From Terrabacter terrigena (GTDB lineage: Bacteria > Actinomycetota > Actinomycetes > Actinomycetales > Dermatophilaceae): a stretch of 64,000 nt of DNA. Position 1 is the stretch's first letter; each line of letters begins with the position of its first letter. Position numbers and translations under genes: made by a program. Below, one piece after another: positions 52,757-63,986 of this stretch. The notes under the pieces were generated by a model. That model was not told the DNA's origin, ran no database searches, and saw only the letters and a list, made by a program, of their open reading frames with translations. The DNA lies in the NCBI RefSeq assembly GCF_042676085.1, contig NZ_JBHTKH010000002.1, positions 186,001-250,000 of the forward strand, read 5' to 3'.

Positions 52757-52772
52757 ATCTTGACATCAAGAT
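52757..52772. promoter_or_regulatory. Operator-like palindrome upstream of isocitrate dehydrogenase
   Basis: ATCTTGA-CA-TCAAGAT is a perfect 7-bp dyad in an AT-rich patch. It contains TTGACA and overlaps TATCTT (52756-52761), either of which could be promoter elements, so a repressor bound here would block transcription. Confidence 0.6.
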
Positions 52773-52831
52773 TTATTCGAGGATCCTCTTCTCGGATCTG
52801 CACGACCCGCAACCCGAACGGAGCACCCGCG

Positions 52832-55054
<2,223 letters not shown>

Positions 55055-55074
55055 GCCGACCTCCCGCTGGGAGC

Positions 55075-55111
55075 AGGTGCCCACCCGACCACGCCGGCCG
55101 GGTGGGCACCT
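55075..55111 (+). terminator. Terminator of isocitrate dehydrogenase
   Basis: AGGTGCCCACCCG (55075-55087) pairs exactly with CGGGTGGGCACCT (55099-55111), 11-nt loop. An octamer GTATGCCG follows at 55115. Confidence 0.8.
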
Positions 55112-55238
55112 TGCGTATGCCGTCGGGTGACGCTTCCGCGTCCGCCCCGCGACCGGGCCGGACGGCAAACGCGGTCGATGTCAGCGCCGACCGTCGACGG
55201 ACTGTCCGGTGCCGTGCCGGTGGAGAAGGCCGGGGAGG

Positions 55239-55943
55239 TTAGGCCTCCGGGTCGCGGAGGGCGTCGGTCGCCTCGACGATGATCGCCTGCATGGCAGCCG
55301 CGGCTGCAGCACCGTCGCCGGACTGCACCGCCTCGGCGACGTCACCGTGCAGCCGCACCGCGACCGGGTTCGGCGTGCTCGGCATGAGGTCGTGGTGGGT
55401 GCGGCCCGCCAGCACCTCACCGACGACGTCGCCGAGCGCGGCGAGCATCTCGTTGCCCGAGGCCGCCAGCAGCGTCGCATGGAAGAGCTGGTCGGCCCGC
55501 AGGTACGCCTCGAGGTCACCGGACTTCGCGTGCACCGCCATCTGCACCACCGCCCCCACCATCACCCCGCACTGCCCCGGCGTCGCATGCGCGGCCGCGA
55601 GCTCGGCCGCGACCGGCTCGATGCCCCGCCGCAGGTCACCCAGCGACAGCAGCTGCTGCTCGCGGCCCGGACCGTCGAGGCGCCAGCGGATCACCCGCGG
55701 GTCGAACACGTTCCACGCCGAGCGCGGCAGCACGCGTACGCCCAGGCGCTTGCGCGCCTCGACCAGCCCCATCGAGTCGAGCACCCGGACCGCCTCACGC
55801 ACCACCGACCGGGACACCCCGTAGCGCTCGTCGAGCTGGTCGATGCGCAGCACGGTGCCGGGGGCGAGGTCACCGGTGACCACCTGCCGCCCGAGGGTGT
55901 CGAGAACGCTCGCGTGGAGGGCGGGACGGCGGGCGATGGGCAC
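55239..55943 (-). CDS. GntR/FadR-type regulator of the gluconate genes
   Basis: Protein of 234 aa. N-terminal winged helix (LRIDQLDERYGVSRSVVREAVRVLDSMGLVEARKRLGVRV) and a C-terminal FCD domain with its helical, metal-binding residues. It is divergent from gntK-gntP, so it probably represses them and responds to gluconate or 6-phosphogluconate. GTG start at 55943. The intergenic AT-rich stretch at about 55985-56030 (TTTTGACCATTGACTTGATAAG) is the likely control region. Confidence 0.88.
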   Translation of the reverse strand: MPIARRPALHASVLDTLGRQVVTGDLAPGTVLRIDQLDERYGVSRSVVREAVRVLDSMGLVEARKRLGVRVLPRSAWNVFDPRVIRWRLDGPGREQQLLSLGDLRRGIEPVAAELAAAHATPGQCGVMVGAVVQMAVHAKSGDLEAYLRADQLFHATLLAASGNEMLAALGDVVGEVLAGRTHHDLMPSTPNPVAVRLHGDVAEAVQSGDGAAAAAAMQAIIVEATDALRDPEA

Positions 55944-55984
55944 GGCGACAGCCTGTCACATGACCGCTGTGACGTGGTCCCCGC

Positions 55985-56030
55985 CTCATTAAATCTGTTT
56001 TGTTTTGACCATTGACTTGATAAGACGGCC
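55985..56030. promoter_or_regulatory. AT-rich control region of the gluconate genes
   Basis: Contains two direct TTGAC words (TTGACC and TTGACT, 56006 and 56013 approx.) and GATAAG within a sequence much richer in A+T than its surroundings. No perfect dyad was found. Confidence 0.45.
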
Positions 56031-56100
56031 TTCTTGCTGCACTCTGGCCCGAGCGACTCGACGATGAGAGCGATCGAGCCGGACGAAGGAGTCACGGACC

Positions 56101-56697
56101 ATGTCCTCGAACCTGCAGCACCACCCACCACCACTGGTCGTCGTCATGGGCGTCTCCGGCTCGGGCAAGACCACGGTCGGCGCGGCCCTGGCCCAGCGCC
56201 TGCGCGTCCCCTTCGCGGACGCCGACGACTTCCACCCGCGGGCCAACATCGACAAGATGTCCGCCGGCATCCCGCTGACCGACGACGACCGCGGCCCCTG
56301 GCTCGAGATCATCGGCAACTGGCTCGCGTCGCACGCCGACACCGGCGGTGTCGTCAGCTGCTCCGCCCTGCGGCGTGCCTACCGCGACGTCCTGACGGCC
56401 GCGGCGCCCCAGGCGTACTTCATCCACCTGCACGGCACCCCCGAGGTCATCGCGGCGCGCGTCGCCGGACGCCCGGGACACTTCATGCCCGCCGCCCTCG
56501 TCGAGTCGCAGTTCGCGACCCTCGAGCCGCTCCAGGCAGACGAGCGCGGCTCCGTGCTCGAGGTCGACCAGCCCGTCGACGAGGTCGTGACTCAGTCGCT
56601 CGACGTCCTCCAGAACGCGCCGGGCGCCGACCCGAGCCCGCTCGACAGCCACAGCAACCCCGACAACCCCCGTGACCCGGAAGAGACCCTTCGATGA
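56101..56697 (+). CDS. gntK: Gluconokinase
   Basis: Protein of 198 aa phosphorylating gluconate to 6-phosphogluconate. P-loop VVVMGVSGSGKTTVG (residues about 13-27), then DADDFHPRANIDKMSAGIPLTDDDRGPWL, SCSALRRAYRDVL and GHFMPAALVESQFATLE, all diagnostic. The C-terminal 25 residues are a Pro/Ser/Asp tail. AAGGAG lies 11 nt before the ATG. Stop overlaps gntP as ATGA. Confidence 0.95.
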   Translation: MSSNLQHHPPPLVVVMGVSGSGKTTVGAALAQRLRVPFADADDFHPRANIDKMSAGIPLTDDDRGPWLEIIGNWLASHADTGGVVSCSALRRAYRDVLTAAAPQAYFIHLHGTPEVIAARVAGRPGHFMPAALVESQFATLEPLQADERGSVLEVDQPVDEVVTQSLDVLQNAPGADPSPLDSHSNPDNPRDPEETLR

Positions 56698-58088
56698 CGA
56701 CCGATCTCCTGTCCCTCCTGCCCCTGTCGGCGGTCGCCGCCGACACCGCGCCGAGCATCCCCGCCGGGCGGCTCGTCCCGGCAGCCCTGCTCGGCATCGC
56801 CGTGCTCGTCGCGCTCATCGTGCGCTTCAAGCTGCACCCGTTCCTCGCCCTGACGCTCGGGTCGCTGACCGTCGGCGGCGTCGCCGGCGTGGCGATGTCG
56901 GACGTGCTCGACAGCTACACCAAGGGCTTCGGCAGCACCGCTGCGGGCGTCGGCATCCTCATCGCGCTCGGAGCGATGTTCGGCAAGCTGCTGGCCGACT
57001 CCGGCGGCGCCGACGAGATCGTCGACACGATCATCGGGCGCAGCTCGGCCCGTAGCCTGCCGTGGGCCATGGCGGGCGTGGGCGCGATCATCGGCCTGCC
57101 GATGTTCTTCGAGATCGGCCTCGTCCTGCTCATGCCGGTCATCTTCCTGGTCGCCCGCCGCGCCGAGATGTCCCTGGTGCGCGTCGGCATCCCTGCCCTC
57201 GCCGGCCTGTCCGCCATGCACGGCCTCGTTCCCCCGCACCCCGGCCCGCTCGTCGCCATCGACGCCCTCAAGGCCGACCTCGGAGTCACCCTCGGCCTCG
57301 GCATCCTCGTCGCGATCCCGACCATCGCCGTCGCGGGTCCGTGGTTCGCGCGCCTCGCCGGCCGCTGGGTCGACGTGCCCGCCCCCGAGCTGTTCGAGTC
57401 GCGCGAGACCGAGAACGGCCCGCGCCCCTCGTTCGGCATCACGCTGCTGACCGTCCTCACGCCGGTCGTGCTCATGATGGGCAAGGCGCTCGCCGACATC
57501 CTCGCTGCCAAGGGCACCCCCGTCCGCGTCGTGCTCGACTTCCTCGGGACGCCGCTGATCGCGCTGCTCATCGCCGTGATCCTCGCGATGTTCACGCTCG
57601 GCCGGGGCGCCGGCATGGGGATCAAGCAGGTCGGCTCGTCCCTCGAGGGCTCGCTCGGGCCCATCGCCGGCATCATCCTCATCGTCGCGGCCGGCGGTGG
57701 CTTCAAGCAGACCCTCGTCGACACCGGCATCGGCCAGCTCGTCGCCGACTGGATCGCCCAGAGCGGCCTGTCGGTCCTGCTGCTCGCCTGGCTCGTCGCG
57801 GTGTTCATCCGACTCGCCACCGGCTCGGCCACCGTCGCGACGGTCACCGCGTCGGGCATCCTCGCGCCGCTCGCGGCCAGCATGTCGACCACCGAGGTCT
57901 CGCTGATGGTGCTCGCGATCGGAGCCGGTTCGGTCTTCTTCTCGCACGTCAACGACGCCGGGTTCTGGCTCGTCAAGGAGTACTTCGGCCTCAAGGTCGG
58001 CCAGACGATCAAGACCTGGTCGGTGATGGAGACGATCCTGTCGGTGACCGGACTCGTGCTCGTCCTGCTCCTCGACCTCGTCGTCTAG
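56694..58088 (+). CDS. gntP: Gluconate permease (GntP family)
   Basis: Protein of 464 aa with about 12 membrane helices. GVGILIALGAMFGKLLADSGGAD, GLPMFFEIGLVLLMPVIF, HGLVPPHPGPLVA and SVFFSHVNDAGFWLVKEYF are GntP hallmarks. Imports gluconate with protons for GntK. Coupled to gntK by ATGA overlap. Confidence 0.95.
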   Translation: MTTDLLSLLPLSAVAADTAPSIPAGRLVPAALLGIAVLVALIVRFKLHPFLALTLGSLTVGGVAGVAMSDVLDSYTKGFGSTAAGVGILIALGAMFGKLLADSGGADEIVDTIIGRSSARSLPWAMAGVGAIIGLPMFFEIGLVLLMPVIFLVARRAEMSLVRVGIPALAGLSAMHGLVPPHPGPLVAIDALKADLGVTLGLGILVAIPTIAVAGPWFARLAGRWVDVPAPELFESRETENGPRPSFGITLLTVLTPVVLMMGKALADILAAKGTPVRVVLDFLGTPLIALLIAVILAMFTLGRGAGMGIKQVGSSLEGSLGPIAGIILIVAAGGGFKQTLVDTGIGQLVADWIAQSGLSVLLLAWLVAVFIRLATGSATVATVTASGILAPLAASMSTTEVSLMVLAIGAGSVFFSHVNDAGFWLVKEYFGLKVGQTIKTWSVMETILSVTGLVLVLLLDLVV

Positions 58089-58124
58089 GTCCGACACCCG
58101 ACCACTCCCAGCTGCCCCACCCTC

Positions 58125-58237
58125 AACCGTCGAGAGGCCACTTCTGGCCGCTCCGCGACCGTCGAAAGGCCAGCTCTCGCCATGAGAGCTGGCCTTTCGA
58201 CGGACGTCAGCGGGCCACTCGTGGCCTCGCGACGGTT
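58125..58237. repeat. Nested palindromic element, CCGTCGA-GAGGCCA family, copy 3
   Basis: Inner part: 20-bp perfect inverted repeat, CCGTCGAAAGGCCAGCTCTC (58159-58178) with its complement at 58184-58203 and a 5-nt loop. Outer arms (58125-58152 and 58209-58237) are also nearly complementary and contain the same half-site. It lies between convergent gntP and acyl-CoA dehydrogenase genes. Confidence 0.85.
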
Positions 58238-58248
58238 GGAGTGTCGGG

Positions 58249-59463
58249 TCAGTGGATGCGGATGCCGCTGATGGCGCGGGCGACGACGATGCGCTGGATC
58301 TCGCTCGTGCCCTCGAAGATCGTGTAGATCTTCGCGTCGCGCGACCACCGCTCGACGGGGTGGTCGGTGACGTAGCCGGCGCCGCCGAGGATCTGCACGG
58401 CCTTGTCGGTGACCGCCACGGCGACCTCGCCGGCCTTGAGCTTGCTCATCGAGCCCTCGGCCGCGGTGAACGCCTGGTTGGTGCGTCCCATCCACGACGC
58501 CCGCCAGACGAGAAGCCGGGCGGCGTCGATCTCGGTCCGCATGTCGGCGAGGGCGAACGCGATCGCCTGGTTCTCGATGATCGGGCGCCCGAAGGCGACG
58601 CGGTCCTTGGCGTAGTCGAGGGCGTACTCGTAGGCCGCGCGCGCGATGCCGATGGCCTGCGCGCCCACCGTGGGCCGCGAGATCTCGAACGTGCGCATCG
58701 CGGCCTGACCGCTGGACGACCCGCCCTCGCGGGCCCGGGCCAGCCGCTCGTCGAGCTTGTCCTTGCCGCCGAGCAGGCACGAGCCGGGCACGCGCACGTC
58801 GTCGAGGAAGACGTCGGCCGTGTGCGAGGCGCGCAGCCCCAGCTTGCGCAGCTTCTTGGCGCCCTCGAGCCCCGGCGTTCCGGGAGGCACCACGAACGCC
58901 GCCTGCCCACGTGACCCCAGGTCGGGGTCGACGACGGCAGTCACGACGTGCACGTTGGCGATGCCGCCGTTGGTGATGTACGCCTTCTGGCCGTTCAGCA
59001 CCCACTCGTCGGCGGCCTCGTCGTAGCGTGCCCGGGTGCGCATCGCCCCGACGTCGGAGCCGGCCTGCGGCTCGGTCGTGGCGAAGGCCGCGAGCTTCGG
59101 GTCGTCGGCGTCGCCGTAGCACTGGGGCAGCCACTCGACCATCTGGTCGGGCGTGCCGGAACCGTAGATCGCGGCGACGGCTAGGGTGGTGCCGAAGATC
59201 GACATGCCGATGCCGGCGTCACCCCAGAAGAGCTCCTCGTTGGCGAGGTTGATCGCGATGCCGGTGGGGTCGGACCAGCACTGGGCGAGGAACTCGAAGC
59301 CGTAGAGGCCGTTCTTCGCCGCCTCCTGGATGACCGGCCAGGGTGTCTCCTCCCGGGCGTCCCACTCGGCCGCGGCCGGGCGCACGACGTCGGCTGCGAA
59401 ACCGTGCACCCAGTCGCGGATCTCGGTCTGGTCGTCGTTCAGGGCGAGCGAGAACTCAGCCAC
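58249..59463 (-). CDS. Acyl-CoA dehydrogenase
   Basis: FAD enzyme of 404 aa. AFATTEPQAGSDVGAMRT and ITNG lie at the FAD/substrate site; the catalytic Glu is in YTIFEGTSEIQR; KDRVAFGRPI and QILGGAGYVTDHPVERWSRDAK are canonical. The chain length is not predictable. GTG start at 59463, 10 nt after the SCP2 gene stop; the pair suggests lipid or steroid side-chain breakdown. Confidence 0.93.
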   Translation of the reverse strand: MAEFSLALNDDQTEIRDWVHGFAADVVRPAAAEWDAREETPWPVIQEAAKNGLYGFEFLAQCWSDPTGIAINLANEELFWGDAGIGMSIFGTTLAVAAIYGSGTPDQMVEWLPQCYGDADDPKLAAFATTEPQAGSDVGAMRTRARYDEAADEWVLNGQKAYITNGGIANVHVVTAVVDPDLGSRGQAAFVVPPGTPGLEGAKKLRKLGLRASHTADVFLDDVRVPGSCLLGGKDKLDERLARAREGGSSSGQAAMRTFEISRPTVGAQAIGIARAAYEYALDYAKDRVAFGRPIIENQAIAFALADMRTEIDAARLLVWRASWMGRTNQAFTAAEGSMSKLKAGEVAVAVTDKAVQILGGAGYVTDHPVERWSRDAKIYTIFEGTSEIQRIVVARAISGIRIH

Positions 59464-59473
59464 GACCGGCGCC

Positions 59474-59941
59474 TCAGGCCTTGGGGATGTCGAAGAAGTT
59501 CGCGATGTTGGCGGCGAGACCGAGGTCGCCCTTGGCCTTGATCTTGCCGGTCATGAACATCATGACCGGGTTGCCGCTCTTGGTGATGACCTTCGTGAAG
59601 TCGACGGGCGACATGGCGAGAGACAGCGTGGCGTCACCGTCGTGGCCGGGCAGCGTGGTGCAGCTGCCGTCGGCGAAGCGCACGGTCCACTCGTCGGCGC
59701 CGCCGTCGGGACGACCCGTGACGCTCCAGTGGGTCGTGGCCGTCGTCGTGCCCGCGCGGTCGGCGCGGAACAGCTCGGGCATGCGCGAGAAGATCGCCTC
59801 GATGATCGGCTGGCGGTTGGCGCTCTCCATCACCTGCTTGACGTCCTTGTCGGACATCTGCTTGACGATGCGGATGAAGTCACCCGGCTCGACGGCGGCG
59901 AGCTCGTCGGCACTGGCGGTGGTGAAGTCGATGTCGGACAT
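59474..59941 (-). CDS. SCP2 sterol-binding domain protein
   Basis: Protein of 155 aa. The C-terminal 100 residues (TTATTHWSVTG..EWTVRFADGSC..LSLAMSPVDFTKVITKSGNPVMMFMTGKIKAKGDLGLAANI) are a single SCP2 domain, a hydrophobic-ligand carrier. ATG at 59941 with GGAGGG at 6 nt; the longer form from 59968 is unlikely. Cotranscribed with the acyl-CoA dehydrogenase. Confidence 0.9.
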   Translation of the reverse strand: MSDIDFTTASADELAAVEPGDFIRIVKQMSDKDVKQVMESANRQPIIEAIFSRMPELFRADRAGTTTATTHWSVTGRPDGGADEWTVRFADGSCTTLPGHDGDATLSLAMSPVDFTKVITKSGNPVMMFMTGKIKAKGDLGLAANIANFFDIPKA

Positions 59942-59984
59942 GGTGGTCCCTCCGATGGAGAACGGCATTGTTACCGCGAGTAGG

Positions 59985-60788
59985 TTACCCGACGGTCTCC
60001 TCGTCGAGGAACCACCGCGTGACCATGCCGTCGGGCCTCCCGGGCTCGATGTAGTGCTCCCACGAGAAGGCAGCGGCGAACCACGCCTCGGGCATCTGGA
60101 GCATGCCCTGGGCGTCGGACTGGCTCGCGTGCGCCTTGAGCGCCGAGCGCTTCACCTCGAGGAAGTCGCCCACGTCGCAGGCCCAGTGCAGCTCGTCCTC
60201 GAGGCTGCCGAGGGGGTTGCCGTCGTCCATGGGTGCGCTGGGGTCCCACTCGCCGACGTCGTGGCCGGCAGCGAGGGCCTCCTCGTGGGACCTGATCATG
60301 GCACTGCGGTTCATCGAGCTCTCTAGGTAGCGGCGCGTGCCGGCGATCTCGGCCGCGCGCTTGGCCACCGCGTGCACCTTGAGGTGGTCGGGGTGGCCGT
60401 AGCCGCCGTGCCAGTCGTAGCCGACGACGACGTCGGCGTTCTCGTCGCGCAGGATCGCCGCAAGCTTCTGCGCCGCCTGCTCGGTGTCGGCTCGCGTGAA
60501 GCTCAGCTCGTGGTCGTTCTGGGCCCACCCGGTCATGCCGGAGTCGGCGTAGTCGAGCCACTCGACCCGGTGGGTGCCGATGACGGCGTTGGCGTTCGCG
60601 GCCTCGGCGCGGCGACGATGCACGACCGTCTCGCCCTCCGCGAGGTCGTCGGGCGCGTCGCCGTGGTCACCGTTGGTCGCGACGACGAGGACGACGCGGT
60701 GCCCCTCGCTGACCGCGCGGGCCATCGAGCCGGACGTCTGCGAGGCCTCGTCGTCGGGATGGGCATGAACGAACACCACGGTTGCCAT
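59985..60788 (-). CDS. PIG-L family deacetylase (Mca/MshB-like)
   Basis: Protein of 267 aa with zinc motif HAHPDDEAS at the N-terminus and HPDHLKVH near residue 130, as in the mycothiol-related LmbE/PIG-L enzymes. Could be a mycothiol S-conjugate amidase or another GlcNAc deacetylase; the sequence alone does not decide. ATG at 60788. Followed by SCP2 with a 43-nt gap. Confidence 0.88.
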   Translation of the reverse strand: MATVVFVHAHPDDEASQTSGSMARAVSEGHRVVLVVATNGDHGDAPDDLAEGETVVHRRRAEAANANAVIGTHRVEWLDYADSGMTGWAQNDHELSFTRADTEQAAQKLAAILRDENADVVVGYDWHGGYGHPDHLKVHAVAKRAAEIAGTRRYLESSMNRSAMIRSHEEALAAGHDVGEWDPSAPMDDGNPLGSLEDELHWACDVGDFLEVKRSALKAHASQSDAQGMLQMPEAWFAAAFSWEHYIEPGRPDGMVTRWFLDEETVG

Positions 60789-60909
60789 GTCGTCAGCCTC
60801 TCACCGACCCCCCGACGATCAGAGCGGCAACCTGTGGACGAGGAAGCCGTCGCGCACCCGCCACGCCGGCGTAGAGCCGTCGCGCCGGGGAACTGGTCTC
60901 GTGCGTCTC

Positions 60910-63684
60910 CTAGGACTTCTTGGCGGCCTTGCGCGTCGTCGTCTTCTTGGTCGTCGTCTTCCGGGCCGTCTTCTTCGCGGTCTTCTTCACCGCGCGCTTG
61001 CGGGTGGTCGGGCCCTTGGCGCGCTTCTCGGCGAGCAGCTCGAAGCCGCGCTCGGGCGTGATCGCCTCGGGGTCGTCGTCCTTGCGCAGCGTCGCGTTGG
61101 TCTCGCCGTCGGTGACATAGGGGCCGAAGCGGCCGTCCTTGACGACGACGGGCTTGCCGCTGACGGGGTCGGCCCCGAGCTCCTTGAGCGGCGGGGCAGC
61201 CGCAGCACGACCACGCTGCTTCGGCTGGGCGTAGATCGCCAGCGCCTCGTCGAGCGTGATGTCGAACAGCTGCTGCTCGCTCGTCAGCGAGCGCGAGTCG
61301 GTGCCCTTCTTGAGGTACGGCCCGTAGCGGCCGTTCTGCGCCGTGATCTCGACACCCTCGGCGTCGGACCCGACCACGCGCGGCAGCGACAGCAGCTTGA
61401 GCGCGTCGTCGAGCGTCAGCGTCGCGAGCTCCATGTCCTTGAAGAGCGAGGCGGTGCGGGGCTTGACCTTGGCGGCCTTGCGGCCCTTCGGCTTGTCGCC
61501 GGCCGGCGCCTCGTCCTCCTCGATGACCTCGGTGACGTAGGGCCCGTAGCGGCCGGCCCGGGCGACGATGTCGCGACCCGTCTCGGGGTCCTGGCCGAGC
61601 ACCTTGCCGTCGTCGGCGGCGACCTCGAGCAGCTCGCGCGCCTTCTCCGGGGTCATCTCGTCGGGCGCGATGTCGTCAGTGATCGTCGCGCGACGCGGCG
61701 TGTCCGAGACCTCGGCGCCGTCGGCGACCTCACCCGTCGCGAGGTCGACCCCGGCGGGTGCGACCTCCTCGACGTAGGGGCCGTAGCGACCGACGCGCAC
61801 GACCATGCCGTCGCCGATCGGGATCGTGCTGATCTCCTTGGCGTCGATCTCGCCGAGGTCGTCGACGAGGCTCTTGAGGCCGGCACCGCTCGTCGCCTCC
61901 TCACCGAAGTAGAAGCGCTTGAGCCAGGCCACGCGCCCCTCGTCGCCGTTGGCGATGCGGTCGAGGTCCTCCTCCATCGACGCGGTGAACTCGTAGTCGA
62001 CGAGGCTGCCGAAGTGCTCCTCCAGCAGGCGAGTCACGGCGAACGCGAGCCACGTGGGCACGAGCGCCTGCCCCTTGGTGAAGACGTAGCCGCGGTCCTG
62101 GATGGTGCCGATCGTCGCGGCATACGTCGACGGTCGGCCGATGCCTCGCTCCTCCATCGCCTTGACGAGGGTGGCCTCGGTGTAGCGGGCGGGGGGGCTC
62201 GTCTCGTGGCCGTCGGCCTCTGCACGGACGACCTGGAGCGGCACCCCGGCCGAGAGCTTGGGCAGGCGGCGCTCCTCGGCGGCGGCGTCGGCGCGCGCGG
62301 CGGCCTCGTCGTCGCGGCCCTCCTCGTAGGCGGCAAGGAAGCCCTTGAAGGTGATGACCGTGCCGCTGGCGCTGAACTCGACGGTCTGGGCGCCCTCGAT
62401 CGCGGTGTCGACGGCCAGCCGCACCGTGGCGGTGGAGCCGCGCGCGTCAGCCATCTGGGAGGCGACCGTGCGCTTCCAGATCAGCTCGTACAGCGCGAAC
62501 TCCTCGCCGCGCAGCTCACCCGCGACCTGGGCCGGCGAGCGGAACCGGTCACCGGCGGGGCGGATCGCCTCGTGCGCCTCCTGGGCGTTCTTGACCTTCT
62601 TCTCGTACCGGCGCGGGCTGTCGGGCACGTACTCGGCGCCGTACATGTCGCGGGCCTGGCTGCGCGCGGCGGTGGTCGCGGCGTCCGACAGCGTCGTGCT
62701 GTCGGTACGCATGTAGGTGATGTAACCGTTCTCGTAGAGCCGCTGGGCCACGCGCATCGCGTTCTTCGACGACAGCCGCAGCTTGCGCGAGGCCTCCTGC
62801 TGGAGCGTCGAGGTCGTGAAGGGGGCCGACGGACGGCGGGTGTAGGGCTTCTCCTGGACGTCGGTGACGCGGGCGCGCTGCGCCAGGCAGGCCTCGGCGA
62901 TGCGGGTCGCGAGCGCCTCGTCAAGGTGGACGACGCCCTTTCCGGTGAGGCGGCCGTCATCGGCGAAGTCGCGACCGGTCGCGACGCGCGAACCGTCGAC
63001 TGCCGCGAGGCGGGCGGTGAACTGCTGGCTCGCACCGTCGGGGGTGAAGTCACCCTCGACGTCCCAGTAGGAGGCGCGGACGAAGGCCATGCGCTCGCGC
63101 TCGCGCTCGACGACCATGCGGGTGGCGACCGACTGGACCCGGCCGGCGGACAGGCCCTGGCGGACCTTGCGCCACAGCACGGGGCTGACCTCGTAGCCGT
63201 ACAGGCGGTCGAGGATGCGGCGGGTCTCCTGGGCGTCGACCATCGCGCTGTCGATCTCGCGCGTGTCGTTGACCGCGCGCTGGATCGCCTCACGGGTGAT
63301 CTCGTGGAAAACCATGCGCTTCACGGGAACTCGCGGCTTCAACGCCTCGAGCAGGTGCCACGCGATGGCCTCGCCCTCGCGGTCCTCATCGGTGGCGAGG
63401 TAGAGCTCGCTGCTGTCCTTGAGGAGGCGCTTGAGCTCGGCGACCTTCTTCTTCTTGTCGGGGTCGACGACGTAGTAGGGGTCGAAGCCGTTCTCGACGT
63501 CGACGGCGAACTTGCCGTACGGCCCCTTCTTCATGTCGGCGGGCAGCTCGGACGGGTTGGGCAGGTCACGGATGTGACCCACGGACGCCTCCACCTCGAA
63601 GTCGCCGCCGAGGTAGCCGGCGATGGTCTTCGCCTTGGCGGGCGACTCGACGATGACGAGCTTGCGGCCCTTGCCTGCGGCCAT
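60910..63684 (-). CDS. topA: DNA topoisomerase I
   Basis: Protein of 924 aa relaxing negative supercoils. TOPRIM domain at the start (KLVIVESPAKAKTIAGYLG, LATDEDREGEAIAWHL); active-site Tyr324 in YITYMRTDST. Instead of zinc fingers, the C-terminus has at least four TopA-C repeats (GRYGPYVEE, GRYGPYVTE, GRYGPYLKK, GRFGPYVTD) and a Lys-rich tail of about 35 residues (KKTAKKTARKTT), the actinobacterial form. A TACGGT box lies at 63759-63754, with a leader of about 60 nt. Confidence 0.97.
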   Translation of the reverse strand: MAAGKGRKLVIVESPAKAKTIAGYLGGDFEVEASVGHIRDLPNPSELPADMKKGPYGKFAVDVENGFDPYYVVDPDKKKKVAELKRLLKDSSELYLATDEDREGEAIAWHLLEALKPRVPVKRMVFHEITREAIQRAVNDTREIDSAMVDAQETRRILDRLYGYEVSPVLWRKVRQGLSAGRVQSVATRMVVERERERMAFVRASYWDVEGDFTPDGASQQFTARLAAVDGSRVATGRDFADDGRLTGKGVVHLDEALATRIAEACLAQRARVTDVQEKPYTRRPSAPFTTSTLQQEASRKLRLSSKNAMRVAQRLYENGYITYMRTDSTTLSDAATTAARSQARDMYGAEYVPDSPRRYEKKVKNAQEAHEAIRPAGDRFRSPAQVAGELRGEEFALYELIWKRTVASQMADARGSTATVRLAVDTAIEGAQTVEFSASGTVITFKGFLAAYEEGRDDEAAARADAAAEERRLPKLSAGVPLQVVRAEADGHETSPPARYTEATLVKAMEERGIGRPSTYAATIGTIQDRGYVFTKGQALVPTWLAFAVTRLLEEHFGSLVDYEFTASMEEDLDRIANGDEGRVAWLKRFYFGEEATSGAGLKSLVDDLGEIDAKEISTIPIGDGMVVRVGRYGPYVEEVAPAGVDLATGEVADGAEVSDTPRRATITDDIAPDEMTPEKARELLEVAADDGKVLGQDPETGRDIVARAGRYGPYVTEVIEEDEAPAGDKPKGRKAAKVKPRTASLFKDMELATLTLDDALKLLSLPRVVGSDAEGVEITAQNGRYGPYLKKGTDSRSLTSEQQLFDITLDEALAIYAQPKQRGRAAAAPPLKELGADPVSGKPVVVKDGRFGPYVTDGETNATLRKDDDPEAITPERGFELLAEKRAKGPTTRKRAVKKTAKKTARKTTTKKTTTRKAAKKS

Positions 63685-63986
63685 GGTGCACCTTCAACTT
63701 CCCGCATCTCACGAGCAGCGGATTCGTCGCTGCGTCTGCGTGGACGCGCCCCGACCGTAACAGCCCGCGCCGCGAAGGGCGTCCGGGCATCCGCGGCGCG
63801 GCTCAGCGCGCCGGCCACCACGAGGGCGTATGCCGCCCTCCCGGACCGGGGAGCGCGACCCCCGCCGGGTGCCGGCTGGGCGGGCAGAAAGGCTGCCGGA
63901 CGGCCTACGTGCTGGGGAATGATGGCGGACAGGGCCGCGTTGGACGTGCTAGTTTATTGTTCAACAAAACGTCGGAAGGACCTCCC
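63685..63986. other. Divergent control region between topA and the last gene
   Basis: About 300 nt without a gene. Contains the topA -10 candidate (63759-63754, minus), a 9-bp hairpin CGCGCCGCG/CGCGGCGCG (63766-63774 with 63792-63800), an octamer at 63828 lying inside GAGGGC/GCCCTC, and TTGTT-C-AACAA (63957-63967) just upstream of the last gene, within an AT-rich patch that probably holds its promoter or operator. Confidence 0.5.
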
